Under the pieces are notes generated by a model. It did no database searches and was not told where the DNA came from. It worked only from the letters and a program-made list of their open reading frames with translations. The position numbers and the translations under genes are program-made. From contig NZ_BMGG01000002.1 in assembly GCF_014640075.1 (NCBI RefSeq), positions 1 to 64,000 of the forward strand: a stretch of DNA of 64,000 bases, written 5' to 3'. Every line of letters starts with the position of its first letter. The first letter of the stretch is position 1. This document shows, in pieces, positions 43,935 through 54,495 of the stretch. This DNA comes from Chelatococcus reniformis. GTDB taxonomy: Bacteria; Pseudomonadota; Alphaproteobacteria; Rhizobiales; Beijerinckiaceae.

Positions 43935-43984
43935 GGTGTCTCCTCCGAGTTCGGCCCCGCGCTTCTTGTGGCGCGGGAGGCCGG

Positions 43985-45055
43985 TTAGCTGCGGGCGTGG
44001 CGGAACGGCCAGACCAGCAGATACTTGCGAGCGTTGTCGTAGAGCTTGGCGAGGCCCAGCGGCTCCGCGATCAGAAATCCCACGATGAGCGCGCCATAGA
44101 GCACAAGTGGCAGGTGGGCGCGCAGGTCGCTGCCGATGGGCAGCCCGCTGCTGGCGAGGCTCGCCACCAACGCGCTGAGCGCCAGCGGCGCCAGCAGGAT
44201 CAACGCTGCGCCCAGGAACGTGCCGAGCACGCTGCCAAGGCCCCCGACGATGACCATGGCGACGAGCTGGACCGACGTCTCCAGGTGGAACTGCTCGGGC
44301 GAGACGCTGCGGTAGTAGCAGAACACCAGGATCGCGCCGGCGACGCCGCCGATGAACGAGCTGGTCCAGAACGCCATCAGCTTGTAGCGGAAAGCGCTGA
44401 TGCCGAGGATCTCGGCCGCATAGTCCTTCTCGCGGATGGCCGCCAGCGCCCGCCCGAAACTGGTCCGCCGCAGGTTGAGCATGAACAGCGTCACCACGAT
44501 GCAGACCACCAGCGCGATGTAATAGCCGCCGACCGGGCCTTCGACGGGGATGCCGAGGATGCGCGGCGTCGGTGTCGCCACGGTCGCCTGCGTGCCGCCG
44601 CTGATGGCCGGGATGTGGCCGATGGCGAAGTCGACGATGTACTGCATGGCCAGCGTGGCGATGGCGAGATAGAGGCCGCGGATGCGCAGCGCCGCCGCGC
44701 CGAAGATGACGCCGATGACGGCACTGGCGAGGCCCGCAACGAGGAGGCTCAGCTCGAACGGCAGGCCGGCGCGGGCGGCGTGGGTGGCGCTGTAGGCGCC
44801 GATCGCCATGACCGCGGCGTAGCCGAGGTGAATCTGGCCGGCGCCGCCCATCAGCAGGTTGAGGCCCAGCGCCGCGATGGACCAGATCACCCAGGGCAGC
44901 AGGTAGCTGGACAGCAGCAGGGGGCTGAGCAGCGCCGGCGCGATCAGGGCCAGCGCCAGGATCAGGCCCATCAGCACGCGCTCGATGCCGAGCGGCCACA
45001 GCTGCCGTTCGGCCGGGTAGCTGGTGTAGCGGATGCCGGCCTGGCGGTAGAACAT
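43985..45055 (-). CDS. livM: LIV-type ABC transporter permease LivM
   Basis: A 356-aa inner-membrane permease with about nine spans. It carries L-G-L-N-L-L-M-G-G-A-G-Q-I-H-L-G-Y-A-A, R-I-R-G-L-Y-L-A-I-A-T-L-A and the cytoplasmic coupling loop R-R-T-S-F-G-R-A-L-A-A-I-R-E-K-D-Y-A-A. The ATG at 45055 follows the LivH stop by two bases. Forms the channel with LivH, driven by LivG and LivF. Confidence 0.93.
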   Translation of the reverse strand: MFYRQAGIRYTSYPAERQLWPLGIERVLMGLILALALIAPALLSPLLLSSYLLPWVIWSIAALGLNLLMGGAGQIHLGYAAVMAIGAYSATHAARAGLPFELSLLVAGLASAVIGVIFGAAALRIRGLYLAIATLAMQYIVDFAIGHIPAISGGTQATVATPTPRILGIPVEGPVGGYYIALVVCIVVTLFMLNLRRTSFGRALAAIREKDYAAEILGISAFRYKLMAFWTSSFIGGVAGAILVFCYYRSVSPEQFHLETSVQLVAMVIVGGLGSVLGTFLGAALILLAPLALSALVASLASSGLPIGSDLRAHLPLVLYGALIVGFLIAEPLGLAKLYDNARKYLLVWPFRHARS

Positions 45056-45057
45056 CG

Positions 45058-45945
45058 CTACACCCGCTCGATGTGTTCGCGGCCGAAGAGGCCCTCGGGC
45101 TTCACCAGCAGCGTCGCCAGGATGATGACGCACGCGACGATGTCGCGCGTGCCGCCGCCGACGAGCGGGTCGAAGAGCCCGGACGCGATGGCCTCGGCGA
45201 CGCCGACGATGAGGCCGGCGACGACGACGCCGACGATGCTGTCGAGGCCGCCGAGGATGGCGATGGCGAGCGCCTTGATCAGAAGCAGCGACAGGGTCCA
45301 GTCGACGCCCTGGGAGCCGCCCCAGAGGATGCCGGCGGCGGTGCCGGTGACGGCGGCCAGGCCCCACGCGAAGGCGATGGCCCACTCGACGCGGATGCCG
45401 ACCGACCACGACGCGGTCTGATCGTCCGAAACCGCGCGCAACATGATGCCTATGCGCGAGTTGAACAGCGCGAGGGTCGCCAGGATGATGATGAGGGCGA
45501 TGCCCGCCGACACCAGATAGGTGCGGTTGATCAGCATGTCGCCGAGAAACAGAGGCGCGTCCGAGATGCCGAGGTCGAGCCGCTTGACGCCGGAGCCGAG
45601 CAGGCCGGGCACCAGGCCGCGCATCAGGATTTCCAGGCCGATCGTCACCATGATGATCATGATCACCGGCTGGCCGATCAGCGGGCGCAAGGTGGTGCGC
45701 TCGATGCCGAGGCCGATGGCGAACATCACGACCATGGCGACGAGCGCCCCGAGGATCGGGTGGAGGCCGAGCCAGGCGATGGTGATCCAGCCGAGGTAAC
45801 CGCCGAGCATGGCGATGGCGCCCTGGGCCAGGTTGGCGAGGCCGGAGGTCCGATACACCAGCACGATGCCGAGCGCTGCCAGCGCATACATCAGCCCGAC
45901 CAGGGCGCCGTTGATGATCAGTTCGCCGAAGAGCGCGAGATCCAT
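45058..45945 (-). CDS. livH: LIV-type ABC transporter permease LivH
   Basis: A 295-aa permease of the LivH type: I-I-N-G-A-L-V-G-L-M-Y-A-L-A-A-L-G, L-A-Q-G-A-I-A-M-L-G, the E-R-T-T-L-R-P-L element and the coupling loop S-R-I-G-I-M-L-R-A-V-S-D-D. Start at 45945 overlaps the preceding acyl-CoA ligase stop as TGATG, which indicates coupled translation. Partner of LivM. Confidence 0.93.
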   Translation of the reverse strand: MDLALFGELIINGALVGLMYALAALGIVLVYRTSGLANLAQGAIAMLGGYLGWITIAWLGLHPILGALVAMVVMFAIGLGIERTTLRPLIGQPVIMIIMVTIGLEILMRGLVPGLLGSGVKRLDLGISDAPLFLGDMLINRTYLVSAGIALIIILATLALFNSRIGIMLRAVSDDQTASWSVGIRVEWAIAFAWGLAAVTGTAAGILWGGSQGVDWTLSLLLIKALAIAILGGLDSIVGVVVAGLIVGVAEAIASGLFDPLVGGGTRDIVACVIILATLLVKPEGLFGREHIERV

Positions 45946-47966
45946 CACCGGCCCTCCATCGCCTGCCGCTGCGCACCGTTGCCGAGGCGAACGGGTATGG
46001 CCCGGTCCTCGAATGCCGCATCGGCGACGTCGGCCAGCGCCAGCCTGCGGGCGAAGGCGCCGGTGGTGCCATTCTCGTAGGTGATGGTGATCTCGACGTC
46101 GGCGTGCTCGGCCCCCGCATAGAGCGCCGCGATCAGTGGCGCATAGCGCTCCTCCACGACGGTGCGGCGCAGCTTGCGGGTGCGGGTGATCTCGCCGTCG
46201 TCGGCATCGAAGTCCTTGTGCAGGTTGACGAAGCGGCGGATGCGAAGGGGCGCCGACAGCTGCCGGTTGATGTCGTCGAGGCTGTTGCGGACGAGCTCGC
46301 ACACCTGGGGCAGCTGCGACAGCTCGGCGAAGGACGAATAGGCGAGGCCGCGCTGCTCGGCCCAGTGGCCCACCGCCTCCCGATCGATGCAGACGATGGC
46401 GGCGAGCCACGGCTTGCCCGCGCCCAGCACCGCCAGATTGCGGATGTAGGGGCTGAACTTGATGCGGTTCTCGAGGTAATTGGGGATGTAGCGATCCCCC
46501 GCCGCCGTGTGCACGACTTCGCTCACCCGGCCGTAGACGACGAGCTGTCCATCCGGCTCGATCGCTCCGGCATCTCCGGTGCGCAGCCAGCCGTCGCCGG
46601 TGAATGCCTTCGCTGTCGCCGCCGGGTCGTTGAAATAGCCATCGACGGTCGATTGGGAGCGGACGAGGATCTCGCCGTCGTCACCGAGCTTGATCTCGAC
46701 GCCCGGCAGCGGGCGGCCGACCGTGTCGAGGCGGACGTCGTCTGCGAATTGTATGGCGGTCATGGCGCAGGTCTCGGTCTGGCCGTAGAGCTGGGTGAGC
46801 TTGATGCCGAGGGCACGGAAGAACAGGAAGGTGTCCTCCCCCAGCGCCTCGCCGCCGGTGAAGGCGTGCCTGGCGCGCGACAAGCCGAGGTAATCCTTCA
46901 GCGGGGCGAAGATGACGGCCTCGCCCACCCGGCGCACGAGTTCGTCGCGCGCCGACGGGGCCTCGCCGGCCAGGCGCCGCCGCTCCATGGCGATGGCCCG
47001 CGGCATGAAGAAGTTGAACAGCGCGCGCTTGAGCGGGGTGGAATCGGCGATGCCGACCTGCACCCGCGTCAGCATGGCGTCCCAGGCGCGGGGGGCGGCG
47101 AGATACAGCGTGGGCGCCACAGCACGCAAATCCAGCATCGCCGTTTCCTGGCGCTCGGGAATGTTGATGGTGAAGCGCATCACCAGCGCCGCGGCGATGC
47201 TCAGCAGGTAGTCGCCGACCCAGGCAATCGGTAGATAGGCGAAGGTGTCCTCGCCGGTGGCGAAGGCTCCGGCGCAGCCCCCGCTCCAGGCGGCGGCCAC
47301 CGCGTTGCGCTGGCGGATGGCGATGCCCTTGGGCGTTCCCGTCGTGCCGGAGGAATGCATCAGGATGGCGATGTCGTCCGGCCGGCTACGGCCCTCCAGG
47401 TCAGCCGCCAGGCCCGGAACTGCGGCCAGCCGGGCGCGTCCCTGCTCGATGAGCTTGGCATACGGGACGAGACCGGCTGCCGTGGACTGTGCGAGCCCCC
47501 TGGGGTCGTCGTAAACGATATGCCGTGGCCGGCCGATGGAGCTGCGCAGGTCGAGCAGCTTGTCGACCTGCTCCTGGTCCTCGGCGAAGGCGACGGCCGG
47601 CTCGCCGTGGCGAGTGTAGAGCTCCAGCTCGGCCGGCGGTACGTCGGCGAACACCGGGGCGGAGAAGGCGCGCAGCACGTTGGCGGCCAGCATGGCGGCG
47701 TAGAGGCTGGCCCTGTTGTCGCCGATGATGGTGACGGCGGTGTCTGGGCCGACGCCCAGCTCCTCCAGCCCCGCGGCCAGCGCCAGCACCTCGCCGTGAA
47801 GGTCGTGCCAGCTGCGCTCGCGCCACAGCCCGAGCTCACGCTCGCGGATGGCGGTGGTGCCGCCATGGTCGCGGGCGTTGCGCGCCAGCGCGGCTATGAG
47901 CGTCGCTGGCGGACCCGTTCCGGCTGCCTCCGGAGCCACGGCGGCAGGGGTGGCACGGGCGTTCAC
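45945..47966 (-). CDS. Long-chain-type acyl-CoA ligase inside the LIV transport operon
   Basis: A 673-aa adenylate-forming ligase of the long-chain FadD/ACSL shape. A3 is I-L-M-H-S-S-G-T-T-G-T-P-K-G; Q-L-Y-G-Q-T-E-T (A5), L-R-T-G-D-A-G-A-I (A7) and R-K-L-R-R-T-V-V (A10 region) follow. The last about 70 residues form an extension beyond the usual end (V-E-I-T-I-T-Y-E-N-G-T-T-G). It starts with GTG at 47966 overlapping the LivG stop (GTGA), and its own stop overlaps the LivH start, so a ligase is translationally locked between an ATPase and a permease of the same importer. This suggests activation of the imported acid at the inner face of the membrane. Confidence 0.92.
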   Translation of the reverse strand: MNARATPAAVAPEAAGTGPPATLIAALARNARDHGGTTAIRERELGLWRERSWHDLHGEVLALAAGLEELGVGPDTAVTIIGDNRASLYAAMLAANVLRAFSAPVFADVPPAELELYTRHGEPAVAFAEDQEQVDKLLDLRSSIGRPRHIVYDDPRGLAQSTAAGLVPYAKLIEQGRARLAAVPGLAADLEGRSRPDDIAILMHSSGTTGTPKGIAIRQRNAVAAAWSGGCAGAFATGEDTFAYLPIAWVGDYLLSIAAALVMRFTINIPERQETAMLDLRAVAPTLYLAAPRAWDAMLTRVQVGIADSTPLKRALFNFFMPRAIAMERRRLAGEAPSARDELVRRVGEAVIFAPLKDYLGLSRARHAFTGGEALGEDTFLFFRALGIKLTQLYGQTETCAMTAIQFADDVRLDTVGRPLPGVEIKLGDDGEILVRSQSTVDGYFNDPAATAKAFTGDGWLRTGDAGAIEPDGQLVVYGRVSEVVHTAAGDRYIPNYLENRIKFSPYIRNLAVLGAGKPWLAAIVCIDREAVGHWAEQRGLAYSSFAELSQLPQVCELVRNSLDDINRQLSAPLRIRRFVNLHKDFDADDGEITRTRKLRRTVVEERYAPLIAALYAGAEHADVEITITYENGTTGAFARRLALADVADAAFEDRAIPVRLGNGAQRQAMEGR

Positions 47967-48778
47967 GACACGGCTCGCAGCTGGCGCCGCGCCGCGCTGT
48001 GGCCGAGGTAGGCCTCGATTACCTTGGGCGACGCCATGGCCTCGGCGGGCGGCCCCGCGGCGATGGTCTCACCGTAGTTGAGCACCAGCACGCGGTCGCA
48101 GATCGCCATCACCACGTCCATGTGATGCTCGATGACGAGCACGCTGACCCCGCGCTCGTCTCGTGCGTCCAGGATGAAGCGGGCGATATACTCCTTCTCC
48201 TCCTGGTTCATGCCGGCCATGGGCTCGTCGAGGATCAGCACGCGCGGCTCGGCGGCGAGGGCGCGGGCCAGCTCGACGCGCTTTTGCAGCCCGAGCGGCA
48301 CCACCTCGACCGGTTCGTGCCGGATCTCCTGGAGCTGCATGAACTCGATGATTTCCTCGACCACGGTGCGGTGCGCGGTCTCCTCGCGCACCGCCGCCAC
48401 CCAGTAGAACAGCGTGCCGAGCACGCTCGGATGCATGTGGATGTGGCGGCCGACCAAGATGTTGTCGAGCACGCTCATGCCCTTGAACAGCGCCAGGTTC
48501 TGGAACGTGCGGGCGATGCCGCGCCGCGTGATGGCATGGGGCGCAAGGCCGGTGATGTCGTCGCCGAACAGCGCCACGCGGCCCGCATTGGGCGGATAGA
48601 AGCCCGTGATGACGTTGACCATGGTGGTCTTGCCGCTGCCGTTCGGGCCGACGAGCCCGAAGATCTCGCCCGGCCGAACCTCCAGGTCGACGCCCTTGAG
48701 CGCCTTCAGCCCGCCGAACGAGCGCTCGATGCCGCGGCAGGCGAGGGCGGGAGCGTCCGTTGGGGCGAGGCGCGGCAT
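47963..48778 (-). CDS. livG: LIV-type ABC transporter ATP-binding protein LivG
   Basis: A 271-aa ATPase. Walker A G-P-N-G-S-G-K-T-T, a signature region L-G-L-Q-K-R-V-E that departs from LSGGQ as in many LivG-like partners of acyl-CoA ligases, Walker B V-L-I-L-D-E-P-M-A-G-M-N and H-loop V-I-E-H-H-M-D-V-V-M. R-T-F-Q-N-L-A-L-F holds the Q-loop. The start at 48778 is nine bases after the carboxyltransferase stop. Pairs with LivF. Confidence 0.92.
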   Translation of the reverse strand: MPRLAPTDAPALACRGIERSFGGLKALKGVDLEVRPGEIFGLVGPNGSGKTTMVNVITGFYPPNAGRVALFGDDITGLAPHAITRRGIARTFQNLALFKGMSVLDNILVGRHIHMHPSVLGTLFYWVAAVREETAHRTVVEEIIEFMQLQEIRHEPVEVVPLGLQKRVELARALAAEPRVLILDEPMAGMNQEEKEYIARFILDARDERGVSVLVIEHHMDVVMAICDRVLVLNYGETIAAGPPAEAMASPKVIEAYLGHSAARRQLRAVS

Positions 48779-48787
48779 CTGATCCCC

Positions 48788-50392
48788 TCACATCCGGAAG
48801 ACGCCGTAGTGCGGCGGCGGGATCGGGGCGTTGAGCGCGGCGCTCAGCGCCACGGCGAGCGCATTGCGCGTATCGACGGGATCGAGGATGCCGTCGTCCC
48901 ACAGCTCCGAGGTGGCATAATAGGCGCTCGACTGGCGCTTGTAATCGGTGAGGATAGGGTCGCGGATCGCTGCGATCTCAGCGGCGCTCAGGCTGCGGCC
49001 GTCCCGGGCGATCTGGCGCAGCTTGACGTCGGTCAGCACGCCGGCCGCCTGCTCGGCGCCCATGACGGACACCTGCGCCTGGGGCCAGGAGAACATGAAG
49101 CGCGGATCGAAGGCGCGCCCCGCCATGCCGTAGGTGCCGGCGCCGTAGGAACCGTTGACCACCACCGTGAACTTGGGCACCGCAGCGCCGGCCACAGCCA
49201 TGATCATCTTGGCGCCGTCCTTGGTGATGCCGGCGCGTTCGTAGTCGCGGCCCACCATGAAGCCGGTGATGTTCTGCAGGAAGACGAGCGGCGTACGGTT
49301 CTTGTCGCAGAGCTGGATGAAATGGGCGCCCTTGAGCGCGCTGTCGTTGAACAGCACGCCATTGTTGGCGAGGATGCCGATCTGGTAGCCGTGCAGGTTG
49401 GCGAAGCCGCAGACCAGCGTCTTGCCGTAGTTCGGCTGGTATTCATGAAAGCGGCTGCCGTCGACGATGCGGGCGATGATCTCGCGCATGTCGAACTGGA
49501 CCCGGGTGTCGCGGGGCAGGATGCCGTAGAGCTCGTCCGGGTCGTAGGCCGGGGGCTCGGGCGTGCTGCGCTCGATCGCCTTGGCCGGCCGCTCGAAGCA
49601 CCCGACGATCTCGCGCGCCATGGCCAGCGCCTCCAGTTCCGAGGCGGCGGCATAGTCGGCCGTGCCCGAGACCGACGTGTGCATGTCGGCGCCGCCCAGC
49701 TCTTCGGCGGAAACGTCTTCGCCGGTGGCGGCCTTCACCAGCGACGGGCCGCCCAGAAAGATGGCGCCGGTGCCACGGGTCATGACGCTGTAGTCGCTGA
49801 GTGCCGGCACGTAGGCGCCGCCGGCGGTGCAATGGCCGAGCACCACTGCGACCTGCGGCACGCCCATCTTCGACAGGATCGACTGGTTGCGGAAGATGCG
49901 GCCGGCGTAATAGCGGTCGGCGAACAGCTCCGCCTGCAACGGCAGAAAGCCGCCGGCGCTGTCGCAGAGGTGCACCACCGGCAGCCGGTTCTCGATGGCG
50001 ATGTCGAGCGTGCGGATGATCTTCTTGACGGACAGCGGATACCAGGCGCCGCCCTTCACGCTGGCGTCGTCCGCATGGATGATCACCTCGCGGCCGGCGA
50101 CGACGCCGATGCCGGAGACCTGGGCGGCGCCGGGGACCTCGCCGTCGTAGGCCATGTTGGCGGCGAGCGTCGACAGCTCCAGGAAGGGCGTCTGCGGGTC
50201 GAGCAACTGCTCGAGGCGCTCGCGCACCAGGAGCTTGTTCTGCCGCCGCAGCCGCTCGATGTCGCGGACCGGGCGGGCATGGCGCGCGGCGTGCTGGCGC
50301 TCCCTGAGCTCGCCGGCGAGCGCCCGGTTGTGGTCCTGATTGGCGCGGAACTCGTCGCTTCGCGTGTCCAGGAGGCTTCTGATGCGGCGCAT
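48788..50392 (-). CDS. Acyl-CoA carboxylase, carboxyltransferase (beta) subunit
   Basis: A 534-aa crotonase-fold carboxyltransferase that moves CO2 from carboxybiotin to an acyl-CoA. A-Y-D-G-E-V-P-G-A-A, A-G-G-F-L-P-L-Q, G-H-C-T-A-G-G-A-Y-V-P-A and F-L-Q-N-I-T-G-F-M-V-G match the methylcrotonyl-/geranyl-CoA carboxylase branch more than the propionyl-CoA branch. The last part (A-W-P-Q-A-Q-type F-S-W-P-Q-A-Q-V-S-V-M-G-A-E-Q-A) is also typical. Follows the biotin carrier gene by one base. Substrate most likely a branched enoyl-CoA; unproven. Confidence 0.9.
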   Translation of the reverse strand: MRRIRSLLDTRSDEFRANQDHNRALAGELRERQHAARHARPVRDIERLRRQNKLLVRERLEQLLDPQTPFLELSTLAANMAYDGEVPGAAQVSGIGVVAGREVIIHADDASVKGGAWYPLSVKKIIRTLDIAIENRLPVVHLCDSAGGFLPLQAELFADRYYAGRIFRNQSILSKMGVPQVAVVLGHCTAGGAYVPALSDYSVMTRGTGAIFLGGPSLVKAATGEDVSAEELGGADMHTSVSGTADYAAASELEALAMAREIVGCFERPAKAIERSTPEPPAYDPDELYGILPRDTRVQFDMREIIARIVDGSRFHEYQPNYGKTLVCGFANLHGYQIGILANNGVLFNDSALKGAHFIQLCDKNRTPLVFLQNITGFMVGRDYERAGITKDGAKMIMAVAGAAVPKFTVVVNGSYGAGTYGMAGRAFDPRFMFSWPQAQVSVMGAEQAAGVLTDVKLRQIARDGRSLSAAEIAAIRDPILTDYKRQSSAYYATSELWDDGILDPVDTRNALAVALSAALNAPIPPPHYGVFRM

Positions 50393-50393
50393 C

Positions 50394-50905
50394 TCAGGCC
50401 TCCTCGCCGGCGAGCGTCAGGGTGACCAGGACTGCGTCACGGTCGAAGCTCTGTCCGGCGCGCACACGCACTTCGTCCACCGAACCGGAGGCGGTGGCGC
50501 GGATCGTGGTCTCCAGCTTCATGCTCTCGATGACGATCAGCCGATCGCCCGGTTGCACCACCGCTCCCGGATCCACCGCGATCTCGAGCACGGTGCCGGG
50601 CATCGGCGCCCGGATCAGCGCGTGCCCGCCCGCTTCCGGCGCGCCGCCGGCCTGGATCGGGTCGTGGAGGCGCACTGCGTGGGCCGCGCCGTCGATGAAC
50701 ACATGGACGGTATCGCCGACGGCGGCGAGGACCACGGGATGGCTTGCGCCGTCGACGACCAGATCGTGATGGTGGCCGCCACGCGGCTCCAGGCGCACGG
50801 TGTGGCTGGCGTCGCCGAGGATCAGACGAAACGCGCCCGGCTGCCCGTCGCCAGGCGCCAGCCAGAGGCGATGATCAGCGCCCTCGATGTCGAAACGGTG
50901 CCGCA

Positions 50906-50906
<1 letters not shown>
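50394..50906 (-). CDS. Biotin carboxyl carrier protein, separate subunit
   Basis: A 170-aa protein whose last 75 residues form a biotinyl domain: A-P-M-P-G-T-V-L-E-I, then E-S-M-K-L-E with the biotinylated Lys130. The first about 90 residues are beta-rich and repetitive (H-D-L-V-V-D-G-A-S-H-P-V-V and V-H-V-F-I-D-G-A-A-H-A-V) and may correspond to the BT domain that links the two functions in fused alpha subunits. ATG 50906 overlaps the biotin carboxylase stop as TGATG. In most methylcrotonyl-type enzymes this piece is fused to the carboxylase; here it is its own gene. Confidence 0.88.
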
Positions 50907-52393
<1,487 letters not shown>

Positions 52394-52394
52394 G

Positions 52395-53027
52395 TCAGCC
52401 GGCCCTGGCGCCGGCGCGGCGCCTGGCGGGCGGCGCCAGCAGGCCGCGGGTGAGCAGAGCGGTCAGCTCGTCGGTGGTCTCCTCCACGTCGAGCGCGCCG
52501 CGGCTGTTCACGAAGCGCCAGGCCCGATGCTCGATGGCGCCGAAGATGATGTCGCGCAGCAGGCGCGGGTTGATGTCGCCGCGCACCGTGCCGGCCGCCA
52601 CGGCCTGGTCGACGATCTTGATCAGCACCGAGGTGTAGGCCCGGTTCAGCTCCTGGATGGCCGAACCGTGATAATCGCTGGCGACGCGCACCTCCGAAAT
52701 GAACAGGCGGCACAGGTCGGTATCGGCGACGAACACCGAGAGGTGCCGGCGGATCAGCTCACGCAGCTGGGCCTCGAAGGTGGTCTCGGCCATCACGGAC
52801 CGCTCGAGATCGACGAGGATGCGCTCATAGAAGACGCGCAGGACGTGGTAAAGCAGATCCCGCTTGTTGCGGAAATAACGGTAGACAAGACCGTCAGATA
52901 CATCTGCCGCGCGTGCGATATCCGCAATGGAGGATCCCTCGTAGCCCTTTTCGGAGAAGACAGTCTTGGCGGCACGAAGAATCGAGTCGGCTCGATCCTG
53001 CATCCGCTTGGCGCTGATTACAGGCAT
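52395..53027 (-). CDS. TetR family regulator heading the operon
   Basis: A 210-aa regulator with HTH I-L-R-A-A-K-T-V-F-S-E-K-G-Y, S-S-I-A-D-I-A-R-A-A-D-V-S and L-V-Y-R-Y-F-R-N-K-R-D-L-L. The C-terminal domain (V-F-V-A-D-T-D-L-C-R-L-F-I-S-E-V-R) resembles regulators of fatty-acid and branched-acid genes of the FadR/AcnR-like TetR group. First gene of the ten-gene minus-strand unit, so probably autoregulated. A TGAAT-N3-ATTCA palindrome lies about 90 bases upstream. Acyl-CoA is a plausible effector. Confidence 0.9.
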   Translation of the reverse strand: MPVISAKRMQDRADSILRAAKTVFSEKGYEGSSIADIARAADVSDGLVYRYFRNKRDLLYHVLRVFYERILVDLERSVMAETTFEAQLRELIRRHLSVFVADTDLCRLFISEVRVASDYHGSAIQELNRAYTSVLIKIVDQAVAAGTVRGDINPRLLRDIIFGAIEHRAWRFVNSRGALDVEETTDELTALLTRGLLAPPARRRAGARAG

Positions 53028-53463
53028 AGCTACCGTCTATTATGGGAATGGACCTGCTTGGCCCGCCGAACGTCCTCCCTCCGCGCGTTGTTTGCCGCGC
53101 TAGCCATAGTCATAGTGAATATCATTCATTTAAGCTTGTCAACCGCCGGCGGAGTCCGCGCACCGCATGGCCATCGTGGCGCTCGCGGGTGTTCCGGTCG
53201 GCATGGGGTGCCGACATCCCAGTCGCCGCGTCGGTGCTGCTCGACGGCTTGGTGCGCGTCCGGGTTGAGGCGCCTCGCCCCCGTGTCCTTACGCTCGATT
53301 TGACATCGGTGCAGCGACGCGCGCAGCCTGGAAAGGCCGCTCCAAGAGGCGGCTTGGCCTGCGAATTGCAGAAGCGGACACGCGTGGCCGCTCGCGTCGC
53401 CGGTCGATCCAAAAGAACGAGCAGCCGCGCCTTCGGCGAGGTTCTCCTGGGGTGGACGTTCAC
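53028..53463. other. Divergent regulatory region, TetR operon and AraC gene
   Basis: The first about 110 bases are AT-richer and hold the palindrome at 53116-53128 plus a short direct repeat (catagt-catagt). The remaining 300 bases are GC-rich with no firm gene. Promoters for the carboxylase/LIV operon and for the AraC gene must lie here. Confidence 0.5.
53116..53128. promoter_or_regulatory. Candidate TetR operator TGAAT-ATC-ATTCA
   Basis: A perfect 5+3+5 palindrome about 90 bases upstream of the TetR start codon, in the only AT-rich part of the region. Consistent with autoregulation of the operon, but a single short palindrome is modest evidence. Confidence 0.45.
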
Positions 53464-54447
53464 ATGCAGGCCATACTGACGCGCTCCCTGCCCGCGTTCG
53501 ATGCGAAGACCGTCGCCGCGGGACAGCGCTTGTCCGCCTGGACGGACAAGCTCAACGAACTGTATTACCCGCTCGACACCGAGAATCCGGGCACCGACTT
53601 CTCGATCGGCTATCTCTTCAGCACCGACGTGGGGGGCTTGCGGGTCGGCACCGTCGATTCCGATCCGGTGCTGATCCACCGCCGGCGCACGCATGTGTGC
53701 ACGCGCGCAAGCGACTACTACCTCATTCCCATGCCGGTCGATGCGCCGCTGAGGCTGCATCAGCGCGGCCGTGAGGCGCTGGTGGTCCCCGCCAGCCTCG
53801 GCATCGTCGGGACCAGCGACGTCTACACTTACGAGCAGCGGACGCGTAGCGCCTCCAGCACGCTGCGGATTCCGGGCGCGATGCTGCGCGACCGGGTGCT
53901 GGGCATCGACGACTGGACCGCCCGGAGCTTCTCGGCGCGGCAGCCCTCCGTCGCCATGTTTCTCGATTTCGCCCGCTCGTTCTGCCGCCATGGTCCCAAG
54001 CTCAGCGGCGAGGAGGGGCTGTCGATGGCCCACCATCTCATGGACCTGCTGACGTTGGCGCTGACCAGCTCGAACGAAATCGGGGAAGGCCAGGAGACTG
54101 CGGTGCGCGAGGCGCACCGGCAGCGGGCCTTGCGGGCCATCGAGAACCATTTGGGTGAGTACGACCTCACGCCGTCGCGGGTGGCCGACGTCGTCGGCGT
54201 GTCCGAGCGGCATTTGCAACGGATCTTCGCCGAGCGTGGCGAGACGGTGAGCGCCGTCATCCGTCGCCGCCGCGTCGAGGAGGCTTGCAGGCTCCTGGGC
54301 AGCGCCAAGGCGCGGGGTCGCTCCATCGCCGCCATCGGCTATCAGGTCGGCTTTGCCGATCCCGCCTATTTCAGCCGCGTGTTCCTCAAGGAGACCGGAC
54401 AGAGCCCTGCGGCCTACCGCAGCGAGCCTGGCGCGCCCGGTCCCTGA
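53464..54447 (+). CDS. AraC family regulator, AraC-binding-like N-terminus
   Basis: A 327-aa regulator. The N-terminal part (F-S-I-G-Y-L-F-S-T-D, Y-Y-L-I-P-M-P-V-D) is of the AraC-binding-like/FeaR type. The C-terminal HTH pair is clear: L-T-P-S-R-V-A-D-V-V-G-V-S-E-R-H-L-Q-R-I-F and I-A-A-I-G-Y-Q-V-G-F-A-D-P-A-Y-F-S-R-V-F-L-K-E-T-G. The ATG at 53464 is preferred to a GTG at 53452. It precedes the SnoaL-like gene by 48 bases on the same strand. It may regulate the hydantoinase or the carboxylase operon; the sequence does not decide. Confidence 0.88.
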   Translation: MQAILTRSLPAFDAKTVAAGQRLSAWTDKLNELYYPLDTENPGTDFSIGYLFSTDVGGLRVGTVDSDPVLIHRRRTHVCTRASDYYLIPMPVDAPLRLHQRGREALVVPASLGIVGTSDVYTYEQRTRSASSTLRIPGAMLRDRVLGIDDWTARSFSARQPSVAMFLDFARSFCRHGPKLSGEEGLSMAHHLMDLLTLALTSSNEIGEGQETAVREAHRQRALRAIENHLGEYDLTPSRVADVVGVSERHLQRIFAERGETVSAVIRRRRVEEACRLLGSAKARGRSIAAIGYQVGFADPAYFSRVFLKETGQSPAAYRSEPGAPGP

Positions 54448-54495
54448 TCGGACGGCCGGGGCCGCTCCTCGATGCGCAAATGCGGGAGAACGAGC

